Positions 1 to 10,155 of a stretch of 64,000 nt of DNA are shown here, piece after piece. Every line of letters begins with the position of its first letter. Position 1 is the first letter of the stretch. Location of the stretch: contig NZ_CP040671.1 in assembly GCF_008386235.1 (NCBI RefSeq), positions 2,110,001-2,174,000 of the forward strand. Reading direction: 5' to 3'. Origin of the DNA: Thermosynechococcus sp. CL-1. GTDB lineage: Bacteria; Cyanobacteriota; Cyanobacteriia; Thermosynechococcales; Thermosynechococcaceae. A program made the translations under genes and the position numbers. A model generated the notes under the pieces. It was not told where the DNA came from and did no database searches. It worked only from the letters and a program-made list of their open reading frames with translations.

Positions 1-72
1 GCCTTGGCAGAGGCTCTTCTGGACTTCACTGACCTAGAGGAAGTTTTTGCATGGCTAAATCGCTCTTCCTAG
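1..72 (+). CDS. C-terminal end of a DUF4351 / Rpn-like protein (partial)
   Basis: The first 72 bases read as an open frame ending in TAG at 70-72, encoding ALAEALLDFTDLEEVFAWL followed by NRSS. The LxEALLDFxxLxxxxAWL pattern is what I know from the C-terminal DUF4351 tail of cyanobacterial Rpn/PD-(D/E)XK-type proteins. Only the tail is in the window, so the catalytic part cannot be examined. The gene is cut by the left edge. The 208 bases up to the next gene are AT-rich and probably hold the promoter of the hpsA-like operon. Confidence 0.55.
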   Translation, partial: ALAEALLDFTDLEEVFAWLNRSS

Positions 73-280
73 GCATCATAAATCGCTAGTTTGGACTTTT
101 GAACAATTGTGTTTTTGATCTTTAAGGATGATTGCTGTGCGCAACAATCCGAAAAATTGTCTGGAGGCTGAAATTTTTTACCAAGGAAAAACCATACTAA
201 TTACTAGCCTATTTCAGATCTATTGATCGCTCCATAACTAGTGGTAGGTTATTGCTCCCGTGCGTTGACTAGGTGCCCCT

Positions 281-3200
281 ATGAAAAAGAATGACCGACG
301 CTTTGGCCTCTCGAAACGGCAGTATCGCAAGCTGACTCGCGCAATTCGTCATTTGCTTTACCAGTTGCGCCTGTGGGTACAGCGACGGCTGACACCCCTA
401 GGGGGGCGGCAACTGCGGTTTGGGCGTCGGGGGTTTGTGTTGCCGACCGTTATTATCGTTATCTTAGTGCTCACTATTACAGTGGGTGCCTTGATGCTGC
501 GGACACTGAACCGCACTACTCAAGTGGCGGGAGAACGCCAAGATATTCAAGTACTCAATGCTGCTACGCCTGCTATTGATCGCGCCAAGGCCAAACTAGA
601 GTATCTCTTTACTCGGGATCCACGTCGCCCCAGTGGCGTGCCAGGGGAAGATCGCCTACGAGACCTGATGTTGAATGTGGGTGCAAACCCCGATCCCTAC
701 ACTCTTGCCGATGAACAACGGATTGACATCAATGGTGACGGGAATGTCGATAACGCTTGGGTTTTCCAGCCGACCCCCAACTCAATTGTGGCGTACTCCA
801 TTTTAATGACCCGCCCCAACAATACCCAAATTAATCAAAGCGATGCTCAAAAGGCCGCAGCCCTAGTCACTCGCAACCGTCCCCTCAACATTTCAGAAAT
901 GAGTGGCCAATGTGCCAGCGCAGGTGGAGTTGCAGCACAAACGGCAGAAGCAGGTTGGGATAGTGTGGGCACAGCTAGCCTGCGCAAAAACTTCCAAGTT
1001 AACGCCTTTGTTTATGAAAATCGCAATGGTGGTCAAGCCCTTGCCACCCTTGACTTTGTTCAAGAACGTGAACTCGACCGTGGGAACAAGTGGGGAGCAT
1101 GGTTTCGAAACGACTTAGAGATTTTCCCGGGGCCTGCCTTCCGTTGGAATGGTGCCATGCACACCGAGGGAAGTATTTTTATGGGTGGTGGTAGCAGTTT
1201 CTCGGCCTTTCTCGTGAGCGCTCCCAGTTCATGTATCTATACTCGAGCTGCTTCCGAAATTACTACAGCCCAGGTTCCCGACACATATGATTTTGACAAT
1301 GACGGCAACACGTCCGAGCCAATATTTCAAGGCCAGTTTATTTCGGGCACCTTACGGGACAATACTATTAGCGGCAGTACTACTGTTCATTCCTACCGTG
1401 AATCACCTGCACTTCCCTTCACTACAGGTGACAATGATCCACCCGGACAAAATGTAATCTTTAACGGCAATCGGGATTCAGTTGTTAGCTCTGTTAATCA
1501 ACCAGCTCAACTAGCCCTCAACCCTGTCTTAATCGTTACTGAAGATCGCAGTCGCTCCCGTGCATCTGACACCAGTAATGCTAGCTACCGTGATCCTAAC
1601 TGGGTAAACCAATTCTACGGGCCTGCTGACAGTGGTGGTACGGGTCGATTTTCCAATCAGCAGGTTTCAAAGCCATACGTGGATGATACGTACCGTGCCG
1701 ACGATCGCTACGGCCCCAAGCCAATCTATGCCAATGTTAGCCGTGATGCCCTTGAAAATGATCCCGCTGTAGCCGCAGAATTTGCCGATCGTGTGATTCC
1801 GTCTGGAAGCCGCATTGGTGATCAAATTCCCTCCTCTAACCAACTGTTATTGCGTAATACTGTTCCTGAATCTGCTGAAGCGGATCGACGGACAGAAGTT
1901 GGTCTAGATGGCTACTGGGAGCGGCGGGCACGCCAAGAAGGCCTACGAATCATTGTGGGGGAACGCCTGGAACTGGGCAAACCTCTTGATCCACCTGCGG
2001 GTAATACCGCTAATAACAGCCGCCGCAATGAGTTTTATCAGCACCGCACACTGCGGGATGATTTGGCGGCCGTGCAAGCCACAGCCATTTATCACTACAA
2101 AGCGAGGGGAACAACGGTTGACTCCACTATTCCCGATCCGTTCACGGATCCTTATCCGGGGCAAAACAGCGGGGGCTATGAGCCGATCGCCTGCTTGGCG
2201 ACTACTCACCACCACGGCACACCGCAAACTGCCCTGCGCAGCATCATGTTCAACCAGTACGATGGCATTCAGGGCTTGCCCCCTAATTTCCGCTTCTTTG
2301 ACTTCTTTACCGGGCGCGGCACCAATGGTTGGGAGTTTCAGCCTCCTAATTTCACCGATCCACAGATGATACAGGCGATGAAGAACCTCGTGGCCTATGC
2401 GAGTGATGGTGTGGATGGGGCGTTTCCACCCAAACAGGAAATAGGGGGAACCACAATTCACCCCAATCCTGATAAGACCCGTGCTGGGAATTTCTCGAAC
2501 CTTGCTCGTGCGCTTCAACTCCTACAGCAAAGAGGCAGCTTGAGCGCTCTAAGCTTGGCCGATCAAAGTACAATCCACACCGCAGGCTGTATGTTGGGAA
2601 TGCTGGCGTATAGTGTGAATACCCTTCAAACCTTAGATGTTGATAGCCTCAATGCGGAGAATCAACTGGTTGAGCTGAACAATCATATCAATGATTTAAA
2701 TGACAATAACTTTGACAACGGTGAAGTGATTCCGAGAATTAATGAAGAAATAGGGGCAGGTACTGTGCAAGTCATTCGGCAAGGCTTCAGTGCTAATGAG
2801 AGCCTCTCCTATCGCGGGGGCTATTTGGATGCCAATGCCTACATCACAGCCCTAGTTAACAACTGGAGTCAGCGCCCGCTGCAAGAAACTAATGCCGATG
2901 ACAATGCCCGTCTTGCGCGGTTAATTGCCCTCAAGGAGCAGGTGGCCTATGACCGTGATTCAAAAAACTACCAGTGTAGTATTCCCCCCACTTATGTTCA
3001 TTTGCGGAATGCTTTTTGCCTAGGGCAAGACAAACGAGGATTTGTGATTGGCCAGAAGTTTGAGATGCCGGACGCCGGTGACACAGTGACTGTCAATCTT
3101 GAAGATGCCCCCAGCTATAACTTTGACCTGCGCGACCTTGATAAGGACAAAGTTGTCTATGTCACTGGTGCGGGGTGGATGATTCTGGAGGACTTCGACC

Positions 3201-5407
3201 GTGATGACCATGGCAAAATCCTCCGAGTAAAGTTGAAAAATCCGGACTCCACTGAGGACTTCCCAAGCGGCGTCCCAGGTAATGCGCCACCAGGAAAGGA
3301 AATTCCAGCAGGAGCTTCTGCGTCGATTTCGAATTTCAACCCCGTGGAATTCCGAAACACTCGTACTGGTACTATCAGCGTTGCCGTTTCGTTTCCCAAT
3401 AACCCAACAAGCAACAGTACCCCCCCAATTACAATCACAATCACATACAGGCTAGGGCCCACGCCACCGCCCACGCCACCGCCCCAACTCCAAGTTGGAG
3501 ACATTGTGGAAATTCGCAGTCCCATCAATAATCGCATAGAGGGAATCTTTAAGGTCATTGCCACTCCTACACCAGCTAAAGCAACTCTACGCTACATTGG
3601 CGGCACAGAACGTACGGGTACAGGTACAACTGACATTGCTGTGAACTCGACACTGGTGGTGCTCAAACGCCAAGGTGACAGTGACCTGCCTCTCGGCACC
3701 TTTAATACGGTGATTAAATATCCAGCGTTGCGGGCGATCTTCAACCCGCAGGGGACTCTAACTCTGAGGGAGATTCTGGATAATATTGGGGCTATTGCAG
3801 CAACCCCACGTAGGAATCCAACAGATTTCCTTACCCCTACCGAGCCAGCTACTGGGACTCTAGTGAATAATATCCGCTATCCCAACCGCCTGAATCAAAT
3901 CATTGACTTTGACGGCAATGCTCGCAATGTCGCTTTCCTTGACAACACCCTCTTCAATGGTCGTGAAGAGATGGCGGTGCGGGAAATGGATATTGACCTT
4001 GACCTGCTGCGGCGCAAGACCATTGGTGGGGATACATGGCTGCCGATGGGGGGCATTGTCTATGCCTTCCGCGAGGATGCAGTGCGCGAAGATGGCATTG
4101 CCCGACCTGCCATTACAGGTCAAAACTGGATGAATACTGATCCCGACAATCCTCATGATCCGATCCGAGCCGCCAACGGCATTTCGACAAAACCAGTGGA
4201 TTTCTTTGCCGATCCAATGCGGCGACCCAATGGCTTCCGCCTCTGGAATGGCCGGCGCCTTGACCGCCAAGGAATTCCTGCCGAGAAGAATATCGCTGGC
4301 CTGTCGTTTATTAGCGATAACCCCGTGTATATTCAGGGGAACTTTAACCTCCACAGTACCAACGGCACAACAAACAATCTGGAGGAATTTACCACAACCC
4401 TAAACGCGGACTGGAGCAACTTCTACAGCCGTAATACGCTCGATAATCGCTTTGCCCGTCCTAACTCCGACACTTGGCGACCCGCAGAAATCCTCGGGGA
4501 TGCGGTGACGATTCTCTCTGACAATTTCTGCAATGGCTCTGCCAATGACTATTTTGCCGAGGCTTACAACGATGATATTCAAGGGCTTGGCAACAACTCC
4601 CCTGAAAACCTCGCCACGAACTATGTGCAAAACACCGGAAGTGACGCACGGGTTAACAACAGCAACAATACTGGCCGAATCTACCCGACCTGTGCCAACA
4701 ACGCAAACCTGCGCACCTCTTTCTTGAATGCCAATCGTCCTAGTGGCGACTTACTGGGGAATCCTGTTTGGCTGCGGGAAAGTCCCTTTGATCCCAGTTC
4801 ACCGATTTACGTGGATCGCAATGGCACGCCCTGGGCGATTAATTACCAAACAGGTGAACAGGTCCAAGCCAGTAACCCTTACAACAGCTACTATGACTTT
4901 GGTTCTCAACGTAGCCGCAACGCAGCAACGGATACCCAAGTCAATGCGGTAATCATCAGTGGCACTGTGCCTTCGCGACCCACACAGTCCTACGGTGGGA
5001 TGCATAACTTCCCTCGCTTCATTGAAGCTTGGAATAACCTATGGATCCAAGGAGCATTTATTCAACTGAACTTCTCTACTCAAGCCACAGGTCCTTTTGA
5101 TCAAGATCAGTGGGAAGTACCAAACACGGCTGCGTGTCGAGATGTCAATACCGCATTTAACTGTGCGGCTCAGGCTGCTGAGTGGATTAGATATTACTCT
5201 CCGCCTAACCGTCGTTGGGGCTATGACGTGGGTCTGCAACTGGCACCGGCAGGGCCAGTGGCGTCGCGCTTTATTACACCTGCCCGCCAACGTAGCGAAT
5301 ACTATAGGGAATTACCGGCGGATGACCCCTATATCCTGCGGTTGCGCTGCGCTCCCCGTCCAGGAGGCGGTGGTACGGTAGATCCTTCAGTAACAGGTTG
5401 TCCGTAA
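281..5407 (+). CDS. HpsA-like giant pseudopilin-related protein
   Basis: A 1708-residue protein with a basic N-terminus (about residues 1-50) followed by GFVLPTVIIVILVLTITVGA, a single hydrophobic helix placed like a type IV prepilin leader/transmembrane segment. The conserved Glu at +5 of the mature pilin is absent (Thr follows Pro). After it comes AGERQDIQVLNAATPAIDRA, typical of the cyanobacterial HpsA family, which in filamentous species is linked to hormogonium polysaccharide export and gliding. The large remainder is Asn/Asp/Pro-rich and probably extracellular, with a PTPPPTPPP linker near residue 1060. It heads an operon of small pseudopilins. In a unicellular organism the role is more likely a tip or minor-pilin adhesin; that is inference. 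Confidence 0.8.
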   Translation: MKKNDRRFGLSKRQYRKLTRAIRHLLYQLRLWVQRRLTPLGGRQLRFGRRGFVLPTVIIVILVLTITVGALMLRTLNRTTQVAGERQDIQVLNAATPAIDRAKAKLEYLFTRDPRRPSGVPGEDRLRDLMLNVGANPDPYTLADEQRIDINGDGNVDNAWVFQPTPNSIVAYSILMTRPNNTQINQSDAQKAAALVTRNRPLNISEMSGQCASAGGVAAQTAEAGWDSVGTASLRKNFQVNAFVYENRNGGQALATLDFVQERELDRGNKWGAWFRNDLEIFPGPAFRWNGAMHTEGSIFMGGGSSFSAFLVSAPSSCIYTRAASEITTAQVPDTYDFDNDGNTSEPIFQGQFISGTLRDNTISGSTTVHSYRESPALPFTTGDNDPPGQNVIFNGNRDSVVSSVNQPAQLALNPVLIVTEDRSRSRASDTSNASYRDPNWVNQFYGPADSGGTGRFSNQQVSKPYVDDTYRADDRYGPKPIYANVSRDALENDPAVAAEFADRVIPSGSRIGDQIPSSNQLLLRNTVPESAEADRRTEVGLDGYWERRARQEGLRIIVGERLELGKPLDPPAGNTANNSRRNEFYQHRTLRDDLAAVQATAIYHYKARGTTVDSTIPDPFTDPYPGQNSGGYEPIACLATTHHHGTPQTALRSIMFNQYDGIQGLPPNFRFFDFFTGRGTNGWEFQPPNFTDPQMIQAMKNLVAYASDGVDGAFPPKQEIGGTTIHPNPDKTRAGNFSNLARALQLLQQRGSLSALSLADQSTIHTAGCMLGMLAYSVNTLQTLDVDSLNAENQLVELNNHINDLNDNNFDNGEVIPRINEEIGAGTVQVIRQGFSANESLSYRGGYLDANAYITALVNNWSQRPLQETNADDNARLARLIALKEQVAYDRDSKNYQCSIPPTYVHLRNAFCLGQDKRGFVIGQKFEMPDAGDTVTVNLEDAPSYNFDLRDLDKDKVVYVTGAGWMILEDFDRDDHGKILRVKLKNPDSTEDFPSGVPGNAPPGKEIPAGASASISNFNPVEFRNTRTGTISVAVSFPNNPTSNSTPPITITITYRLGPTPPPTPPPQLQVGDIVEIRSPINNRIEGIFKVIATPTPAKATLRYIGGTERTGTGTTDIAVNSTLVVLKRQGDSDLPLGTFNTVIKYPALRAIFNPQGTLTLREILDNIGAIAATPRRNPTDFLTPTEPATGTLVNNIRYPNRLNQIIDFDGNARNVAFLDNTLFNGREEMAVREMDIDLDLLRRKTIGGDTWLPMGGIVYAFREDAVREDGIARPAITGQNWMNTDPDNPHDPIRAANGISTKPVDFFADPMRRPNGFRLWNGRRLDRQGIPAEKNIAGLSFISDNPVYIQGNFNLHSTNGTTNNLEEFTTTLNADWSNFYSRNTLDNRFARPNSDTWRPAEILGDAVTILSDNFCNGSANDYFAEAYNDDIQGLGNNSPENLATNYVQNTGSDARVNNSNNTGRIYPTCANNANLRTSFLNANRPSGDLLGNPVWLRESPFDPSSPIYVDRNGTPWAINYQTGEQVQASNPYNSYYDFGSQRSRNAATDTQVNAVIISGTVPSRPTQSYGGMHNFPRFIEAWNNLWIQGAFIQLNFSTQATGPFDQDQWEVPNTAACRDVNTAFNCAAQAAEWIRYYSPPNRRWGYDVGLQLAPAGPVASRFITPARQRSEYYRELPADDPYILRLRCAPRPGGGGTVDPSVTGCP

Positions 5408-5423
5408 ATGGAGGTGGGTTCTG

Positions 5424-6083
5424 ATGAAAATCACGCAAATAAGACAATCACAATTACATAGTGCCGAACAGGGTTTAACACTTGCTGAATGTATTGTTGC
5501 CATCCTACTAGTTAACGTTGCGGTTGCCGCGCTTGTGGCGCCCTTGATGTTGGTAGCAGCCACACGGGTGCAGAACGATCGTATCTCCCAAGCAAGCGCT
5601 CTTGCTCTTTCTGAGGTCGATCGCATGCGAGTACTCATGGAACAGGGGGTTAATGTTACTACCGCAGTCATCCCACCGCCTAGCTCTGTCACGGCTAGTT
5701 TAGGGCAACCCGAACTGCTCTCAAATCAACCTCCACCAACAACAGTGGTTACCTGCACTGGTGGTGGGATGGCACTACCCACTTCAGCAACTGAAGGCTG
5801 TCTTCGCGTATTTAATAACAGGGAGTTTGTTGTTCAAATTTATCGGGGTAGCATTACCTTTGGCCCCAATAACCGCATTGTGGGCTATCCAATGCAGGTT
5901 CGAGTCTATAATCGCGCAACATTTACAAATGGTTCTCCTAGCACTGCAACTCCAATTGGTCAGCAGCCGGCAACAATGACGACCTCAATTGGAAATTTAG
6001 AACTGCCCCTTGCTGTAATCACGACAGATATTGTCCAAGGTGACTCTAGCACAGCGCTTTGCTCAATTAGTCAATGCTCTTAA
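5424..6083 (+). CDS. HpsB-like type IV pilin-like protein
   Basis: 219 residues. The N-terminus carries a prepilin peptidase site, EQG then LTLAECIVAILLV, with Glu at +5 and a hydrophobic helix of about 25 residues, so it should be processed and inserted like a minor pilin. The ATG has a good GGAGGT Shine-Dalgarno sequence at about 5410-5415. The gene begins 16 bp after the hpsA-like stop and is followed after 18 bp by the next pseudopilin, indicating one operon. The C-terminal half is Thr/Pro-rich with paired cysteines at the end. Position and size match HpsB of the hps locus, although sequence outside the helix is not diagnostic. Confidence 0.7.
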   Translation: MKITQIRQSQLHSAEQGLTLAECIVAILLVNVAVAALVAPLMLVAATRVQNDRISQASALALSEVDRMRVLMEQGVNVTTAVIPPPSSVTASLGQPELLSNQPPPTTVVTCTGGGMALPTSATEGCLRVFNNREFVVQIYRGSITFGPNNRIVGYPMQVRVYNRATFTNGSPSTATPIGQQPATMTTSIGNLELPLAVITTDIVQGDSSTALCSISQCS

Positions 6084-6101
6084 GAATCAGTTGAGGTGCC
6101 T

Positions 6102-7094
6102 ATGAAATGGCGGCAGTGGCGGCGAGCAGCCCAAGGATTTACGATTATTGAGATATTGATCTCACTGTTGATTGGCTCTGTGATCACAGTTTCCCTTGGA
6201 GCTATCCTCATTGACATGATTGAAACTGAATCGCGTGAGGCATCTCTCAACGAAGTCAGACAAGAACTACAGTCGGCAATGAATTTTATTATTGCTGATT
6301 TATCCCAAGCAACTTTTGTCTATGATGGTGATTGCCTTCAAGGTAGCGGGCTTTGCGCTAACTCAAATGGTAGTGCACGTACACCTATTACTTCTTACTT
6401 ACCGAATTTTGGTGCAAATATCCGTCCTATTTTAGCAATGTGGATTTTAGAGCATTTGCCCTATGATAACAATCCTGCTTTCGTCATGCCCACGAATTGT
6501 CCGCCCGAGAATACTACGTGCTTGCGGATTCAAAACTCGCGTCGTTCTTACACGTTAGTTGTTTATTACTTAGATACAAATACTAGTAGTGAATGGCAGG
6601 GTGCTGCTCGCCTACGGCGCTATCAATTACGACAGTATGCAACTATTAACGGCACAAACATTACACAAACGCCCGGTTACGTAGATCCCACTGAAAACAC
6701 CAACTTTGTTGCTTGGCCTCTGAATATTAACACGGGGGCAAACCTTCAAGCTACATCTCCCAGTAATGACTTGAGTAATTTACCAGTTGTGGCTGATTTT
6801 ATTGATGGTAACTGGAGCGAAGTAGATCCTACCCCAATTGCCTGTCAAGGTGAGGTTACTAATCCACGAATTGGTGCTTATGTGCGCACACCATTGGAGA
6901 CAACGACACCACCCAATAGCTTTTATGGATGTGTCCTGAGTCGCGGTTCTAATTTCAATACAGCAACATTCGTCTATTTGCGGGCTAATCCTCGCGGTAA
7001 ACCAGCAATTCGTCCCCAAGATGAGGCTGTGCGTCCAGTGCTGACAACAACAGTACTGAGTCGGGGAGTGTATCAGAAAGTCCCCAGTAACTAA
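6102..7094 (+). CDS. HpsC-like prepilin-type N-terminal domain protein
   Basis: 330 residues from the ATG at 6102, preferred over the in-frame GTG at 6096 because TGAGG lies 5 bases before the ATG. The leader WRRAAQG is followed by FTIIEILISLLIGSVI, a canonical type III signal with Glu at +5. Residues after the helix (SREASLNEVRQELQSAMNFI) resemble PilW/GspJ-type minor pilins, which are larger than the others. It is the third gene of the pseudopilin operon. It probably sits with the HpsA-like protein in a pilus-like or secretion assembly; which system it joins cannot be told here. Confidence 0.7.
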   Translation: MKWRQWRRAAQGFTIIEILISLLIGSVITVSLGAILIDMIETESREASLNEVRQELQSAMNFIIADLSQATFVYDGDCLQGSGLCANSNGSARTPITSYLPNFGANIRPILAMWILEHLPYDNNPAFVMPTNCPPENTTCLRIQNSRRSYTLVVYYLDTNTSSEWQGAARLRRYQLRQYATINGTNITQTPGYVDPTENTNFVAWPLNINTGANLQATSPSNDLSNLPVVADFIDGNWSEVDPTPIACQGEVTNPRIGAYVRTPLETTTPPNSFYGCVLSRGSNFNTATFVYLRANPRGKPAIRPQDEAVRPVLTTTVLSRGVYQKVPSN

Positions 7095-7106
7095 GGGAGG
7101 ATAGAT

Positions 7107-7637
7107 ATGGCAAGGCTAAGGCTTACCCAACAAGGGTTTACACTCATTGAAATTTTAGTTGTTGTGCTAATTATTGGCCTACTGGGGAGCTTAGCAGGTG
7201 TATCTTGGTTTTCATTGCTCAATGAGCAACGCATGCGTTCCGGAGTTAACGAAGCCATGTCTGCAATGCGTTTGGCACAGGCAGGGGCACGGCGAGAAAA
7301 TTTACGCTGGACAGTAGCTTTTCGTACCCATGATAATCAGGTGCAGTGGACTGTCAATCGAGCCACTATGCCAGTAACTCAGTGGCAGTGGCAAAATTTG
7401 CTAGAGAACGATGCTGACAAAATCGAAATTGTCCCTAGTCAGACAACACTGCCCCTAATTGATGGTTCCTATCGGCTCACCTATGAATTTAATGGTCGTG
7501 TCGCTATTACTCATACGCCACCGCAACAAATTACATTCCGACCAAAGGGTAATACTGCTGTCGGCAGCCAACGCTGTGTACAAGTAGTGACGCTGTTGGG
7601 GACGATCCGATCCCGTAGGGGTGCCGATTGTTCCTAA
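7107..7637 (+). CDS. GspH/FimT-type pseudopilin
   Basis: 176 residues with a textbook prepilin start: MARLRLTQQG then FTLIEILVVVLIIGLLG, Glu at +5. The following region (RMRSGVNEAMSAMRLAQAGARRENLRWTVAF, here described in part) fits the GspH/FimT family of minor pseudopilins that initiate pilus assembly. A GGGAGG ribosome site precedes the ATG. It starts 12 bp after the HpsC-like gene and ends the operon. The gene converges with pacS; the short intergenic space holds a perfect 15-bp tandem repeat. Confidence 0.75.
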   Translation: MARLRLTQQGFTLIEILVVVLIIGLLGSLAGVSWFSLLNEQRMRSGVNEAMSAMRLAQAGARRENLRWTVAFRTHDNQVQWTVNRATMPVTQWQWQNLLENDADKIEIVPSQTTLPLIDGSYRLTYEFNGRVAITHTPPQQITFRPKGNTAVGSQRCVQVVTLLGTIRSRRGADCS

Positions 7638-7658
7638 GGTTGTTTTTTGTTATCTTTG

Positions 7659-7688
7659 TTATCTATGTATTAATTATCTATGTATTAA
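7659..7688. repeat. Perfect 15-bp tandem duplication
   Basis: TTATCTATGTATTAA occurs twice back to back (7659-7673 and 7674-7688). The second copy includes the TAA stop codon of pacS on the minus strand. It is AT-rich, lies between two convergent genes and follows a T-rich stretch (7642-7650) just after the pseudopilin gene. Probably a slippage product. Confidence 0.85.
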
Positions 7689-9931
7689 CTGAGAGCTGGC
7701 AGTCTTGGTCGAAAAGAGCGCAGGCGCAGAGCATTCATCACCACGGAGAAGGAACTAAAGGCCATTGCTGCACCGGCCAGCATGGGATTGAGGAGCCAGC
7801 CCGTTAAGGGATAAAGGATGCCAGCGGCAATGGGAATGCCAGCCACGTTATAGAGGAAGGCGAAAAAGAGATTCTGGCGAATATTTTGGATTGTGGCGCG
7901 GCTGAGTTGGAGGGCGGTGACAATGCCCTGAAGATGACCGGCAATGAGGGTGATGTCACTGCTGGCGATCGCTACATCGGTACCCGTGCCCAGAGCAATG
8001 CCCACATCGGCTTGGGCGAGGGCGGGGGCATCATTCATGCCATCCCCCACCATGGCCACGCACTTGCCTTGCCGTTGCAGTTCAGCAATGATCGCTGCCT
8101 TTTGATCGGGGCGGACACTGGCAACGTAATGCTCAATTCCCACTTGCTGGGCAATGGCCGCAGCGGTTACGGCCTGATCGCCGGTCAGCAGAATCACCTC
8201 TAATCCCATGCGCTTGAGGGCAGCCACTACCGCTGGGGCTTCGGGTTTCAGCGTGTCGGCAAGGGCGATCAGCCCCCTGACTTGGGCATCCACCGCTATC
8301 CAGATGACCGTTTTCCCCTGCTGTGCAAGGGTTTGAGCTTGAGGCTGCCAAGGGGCGGTGGCAATGCCGTGGCCTGCTAGAAAGGCGGGGGTACCAATGA
8401 GCACCCATTGATCCTCAACCATGCCCTGTACCCCTTGACCAATCGTGGCCCCAAAGTCGCGAACCGCTTGCGGCGATACCCCCTGGGCTTGGGCATACTC
8501 GACCACAGCGGCAGCCAAGGGATGTTCCGAGTGCCATTCCACACTGGCGGCCAGCCGCAAAAGGGTTGTGGCCTCCGCCTGAGGATAAAAATCGGTGACG
8601 CTGGGATGGCCCTGGGTGAGGGTGCCTGTTTTGTCGAGAACCACGGTTTGCACCCGATCAGCCAGCTGGAGACTGCGGGCATCTTTAATCAAAATGCCAT
8701 ACTCCGCTGCTTTGCCGCTGGCCACCATGATTGAGGTGGGGGTGGCCAAGCCAAGGGCACAGGGACAGGCAATGATCAAAACGCCAATGGTGGTCAACAG
8801 GGCTAGGGTGGGATTGCGGCCAATGGTCAGCCACAGCAGCCCCGTCAGGAGAGCGATCGCCAGCACCGTCGGTACAAACCAAGCCGTGATGCGATCCGCT
8901 AGTTTTTGAATGGGGGCTTTTGAGGCTTGGGCCTGCTGCACCAGTCGAATCATTTGTGCCAAAAAGGTTTGCGACCCCACCCGCGTGGCTCGGATCTGCA
9001 GACTTCCGGTTTGATTGAGGGTGGCGCCAATGACTTCATCCCCCTCGCGCTTTTCCACTGGTAAGCTTTCCCCCGTTACCATGGATTCATCGACGGTTGA
9101 GGCCCCAGCCACAATCTCACCATCGACGGGAATCTTTTCGCCGGGACGCACCAGCAATCGATCCCCCACTTGCACTTCAATCAGGGGCACCTCCACCGCT
9201 TCTCCGTTACGAATTACCCGTGCCGTTTTCGGTTGCAGGGCGAGGAGTTTGCGAATAGCGGCAGCAGTTTCCCGTTTGGCGCGACTTTCGAGAAAGCGTC
9301 CCAGGAGAATCAGGGTAATGACGACGGCTGAGACTTCGTAATAGACTTCTGGCATGTGGGCATGGAAGGCTTGGGGAAAGAGCGTCACAAAGAGCGAGTA
9401 GAAAAAGGCGACACTGGTGCCCAGAGCCACTAGGGTGTCCATCGTTGCTGTGCGATAGCGCAGTGCTCGCCAGGCGCCCTCATAAAAGGATTCACCACTC
9501 CAAAACTGAATTGGCGCTGTCAGCAACAGTTGCAGCCAAGGATGGTGCAGCCATGGCGGGATCCAAGGGAGATGCCAGCCCGTCATCATGGGTAGATTCC
9601 CCACTAGCAGGAGTAGGGTTGCGCTACCGGCAAAGAGGAGTCGGCGTTTGAGACGGCGCAGCTCAGCCCGATAGGTCAATTCTGCGGTGGCGGTGTCAGT
9701 TACCAAGCCTTCTTCAGGCAGTCGCTCTGCGTGATAGCCGGCTTTAGCGATCGCCCCCTGTAGATCTGACCAGGTCACTTGCTGGGGATCGTAGGTGACC
9801 GTGGCCTGAGCGGCGGCAAAATAAATTTCACAGTCCCTGACGCCCGGTAGCGATCGCAGGGCAGTTTCAATGACATTGGCGCAAGCGGCGCACTGCATCC
9901 CCTGCACCTGGAAGGTGAGCTGGGTGATCAT
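7685..9931 (-). CDS. pacS: Copper-transporting P1B-type ATPase PacS
   Basis: 748 residues, the usual length of cyanobacterial PacS. An N-terminal heavy-metal domain has CxxC (C14, C17 in GMQCAAC). The membrane core contains the copper site CPC in [12 protein letters not shown], the phosphorylation loop DKTGTLTQG, the TGES actuator motif and the hinge [10 protein letters not shown]. By similarity to Synechococcus PacS it pumps Cu(I) at the thylakoid to supply plastocyanin and to detoxify the cytosol. Its start overlaps the stop of the copper chaperone gene by 4 bp (ATGA), so the two are translationally coupled. CtaA is the alternative name; length, sequence around SLPMM and the coupling to Atx1 favour PacS. 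Confidence 0.88.
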   Translation of the reverse strand: MITQLTFQVQGMQCAACANVIETALRSLPGVRDCEIYFAAAQATVTYDPQQVTWSDLQGAIAKAGYHAERLPEEGLVTDTATAELTYRAELRRLKRRLLFAGSATLLLLVGNLPMMTGWHLPWIPPWLHHPWLQLLLTAPIQFWSGESFYEGAWRALRYRTATMDTLVALGTSVAFFYSLFVTLFPQAFHAHMPEVYYEVSAVVITLILLGRFLESRAKRETAAAIRKLLALQPKTARVIRNGEAVEVPLIEVQVGDRLLVRPGEKIPVDGEIVAGASTVDESMVTGESLPVEKREGDEVIGATLNQTGSLQIRATRVGSQTFLAQMIRLVQQAQASKAPIQKLADRITAWFVPTVLAIALLTGLLWLTIGRNPTLALLTTIGVLIIACPCALGLATPTSIMVASGKAAEYGILIKDARSLQLADRVQTVVLDKTGTLTQGHPSVTDFYPQAEATTLLRLAASVEWHSEHPLAAAVVEYAQAQGVSPQAVRDFGATIGQGVQGMVEDQWVLIGTPAFLAGHGIATAPWQPQAQTLAQQGKTVIWIAVDAQVRGLIALADTLKPEAPAVVAALKRMGLEVILLTGDQAVTAAAIAQQVGIEHYVASVRPDQKAAIIAELQRQGKCVAMVGDGMNDAPALAQADVGIALGTGTDVAIASSDITLIAGHLQGIVTALQLSRATIQNIRQNLFFAFLYNVAGIPIAAGILYPLTGWLLNPMLAGAAMAFSSFSVVMNALRLRSFRPRLPALS
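7965..7972. repeat. HIP1 octamer (example of many)
   Basis: GCGATCGC here is one of dozens of copies of the cyanobacterial HIP1 palindrome in this window; others are at 9747-9754 and 10238-10245. They occur both in genes and between them. HIP1 is a general genome signature of many cyanobacteria and is not gene-specific. Confidence 0.9.
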
Positions 9932-10122
9932 TGGGGTGTATAACCGGCTTGACGAATGGCACTGCGGATGTCTGCCGCTGGGGCTTGGGTGTCAATTTCT
10001 AGCTCTTTGGTTGCGAGATCGGCGCTAACAGTGGCACGGGTGTCAACCGCTTGAATGGCTTGGATAATGGCATCACGACAGGCGCCACAGGCCATGTCGG
10101 GCACGCGCAGTTTGAGAACCAT
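9928..10122 (-). CDS. Copper chaperone Atx1-like
   Basis: A 64-residue single heavy-metal-associated domain with the Cu(I)-binding motif MACGAC (C12, C15). Proteins of this size and motif are Atx1/CopZ chaperones that hand Cu(I) to the N-terminal domains of copper ATPases. It is immediately upstream of pacS with a 4-bp overlap, which supports that pairing. The ATG at 10122 follows AGGGG nine bases upstream. A MerR-type promoter lies in the 69-bp gap to ccsB. Confidence 0.88.
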   Translation of the reverse strand: MVLKLRVPDMACGACRDAIIQAIQAVDTRATVSADLATKELEIDTQAPAADIRSAIRQAGYTPQ

Positions 10123-10155
10123 GGTGAGATTCCCCTAGAGCACTCCCTATTGAGA

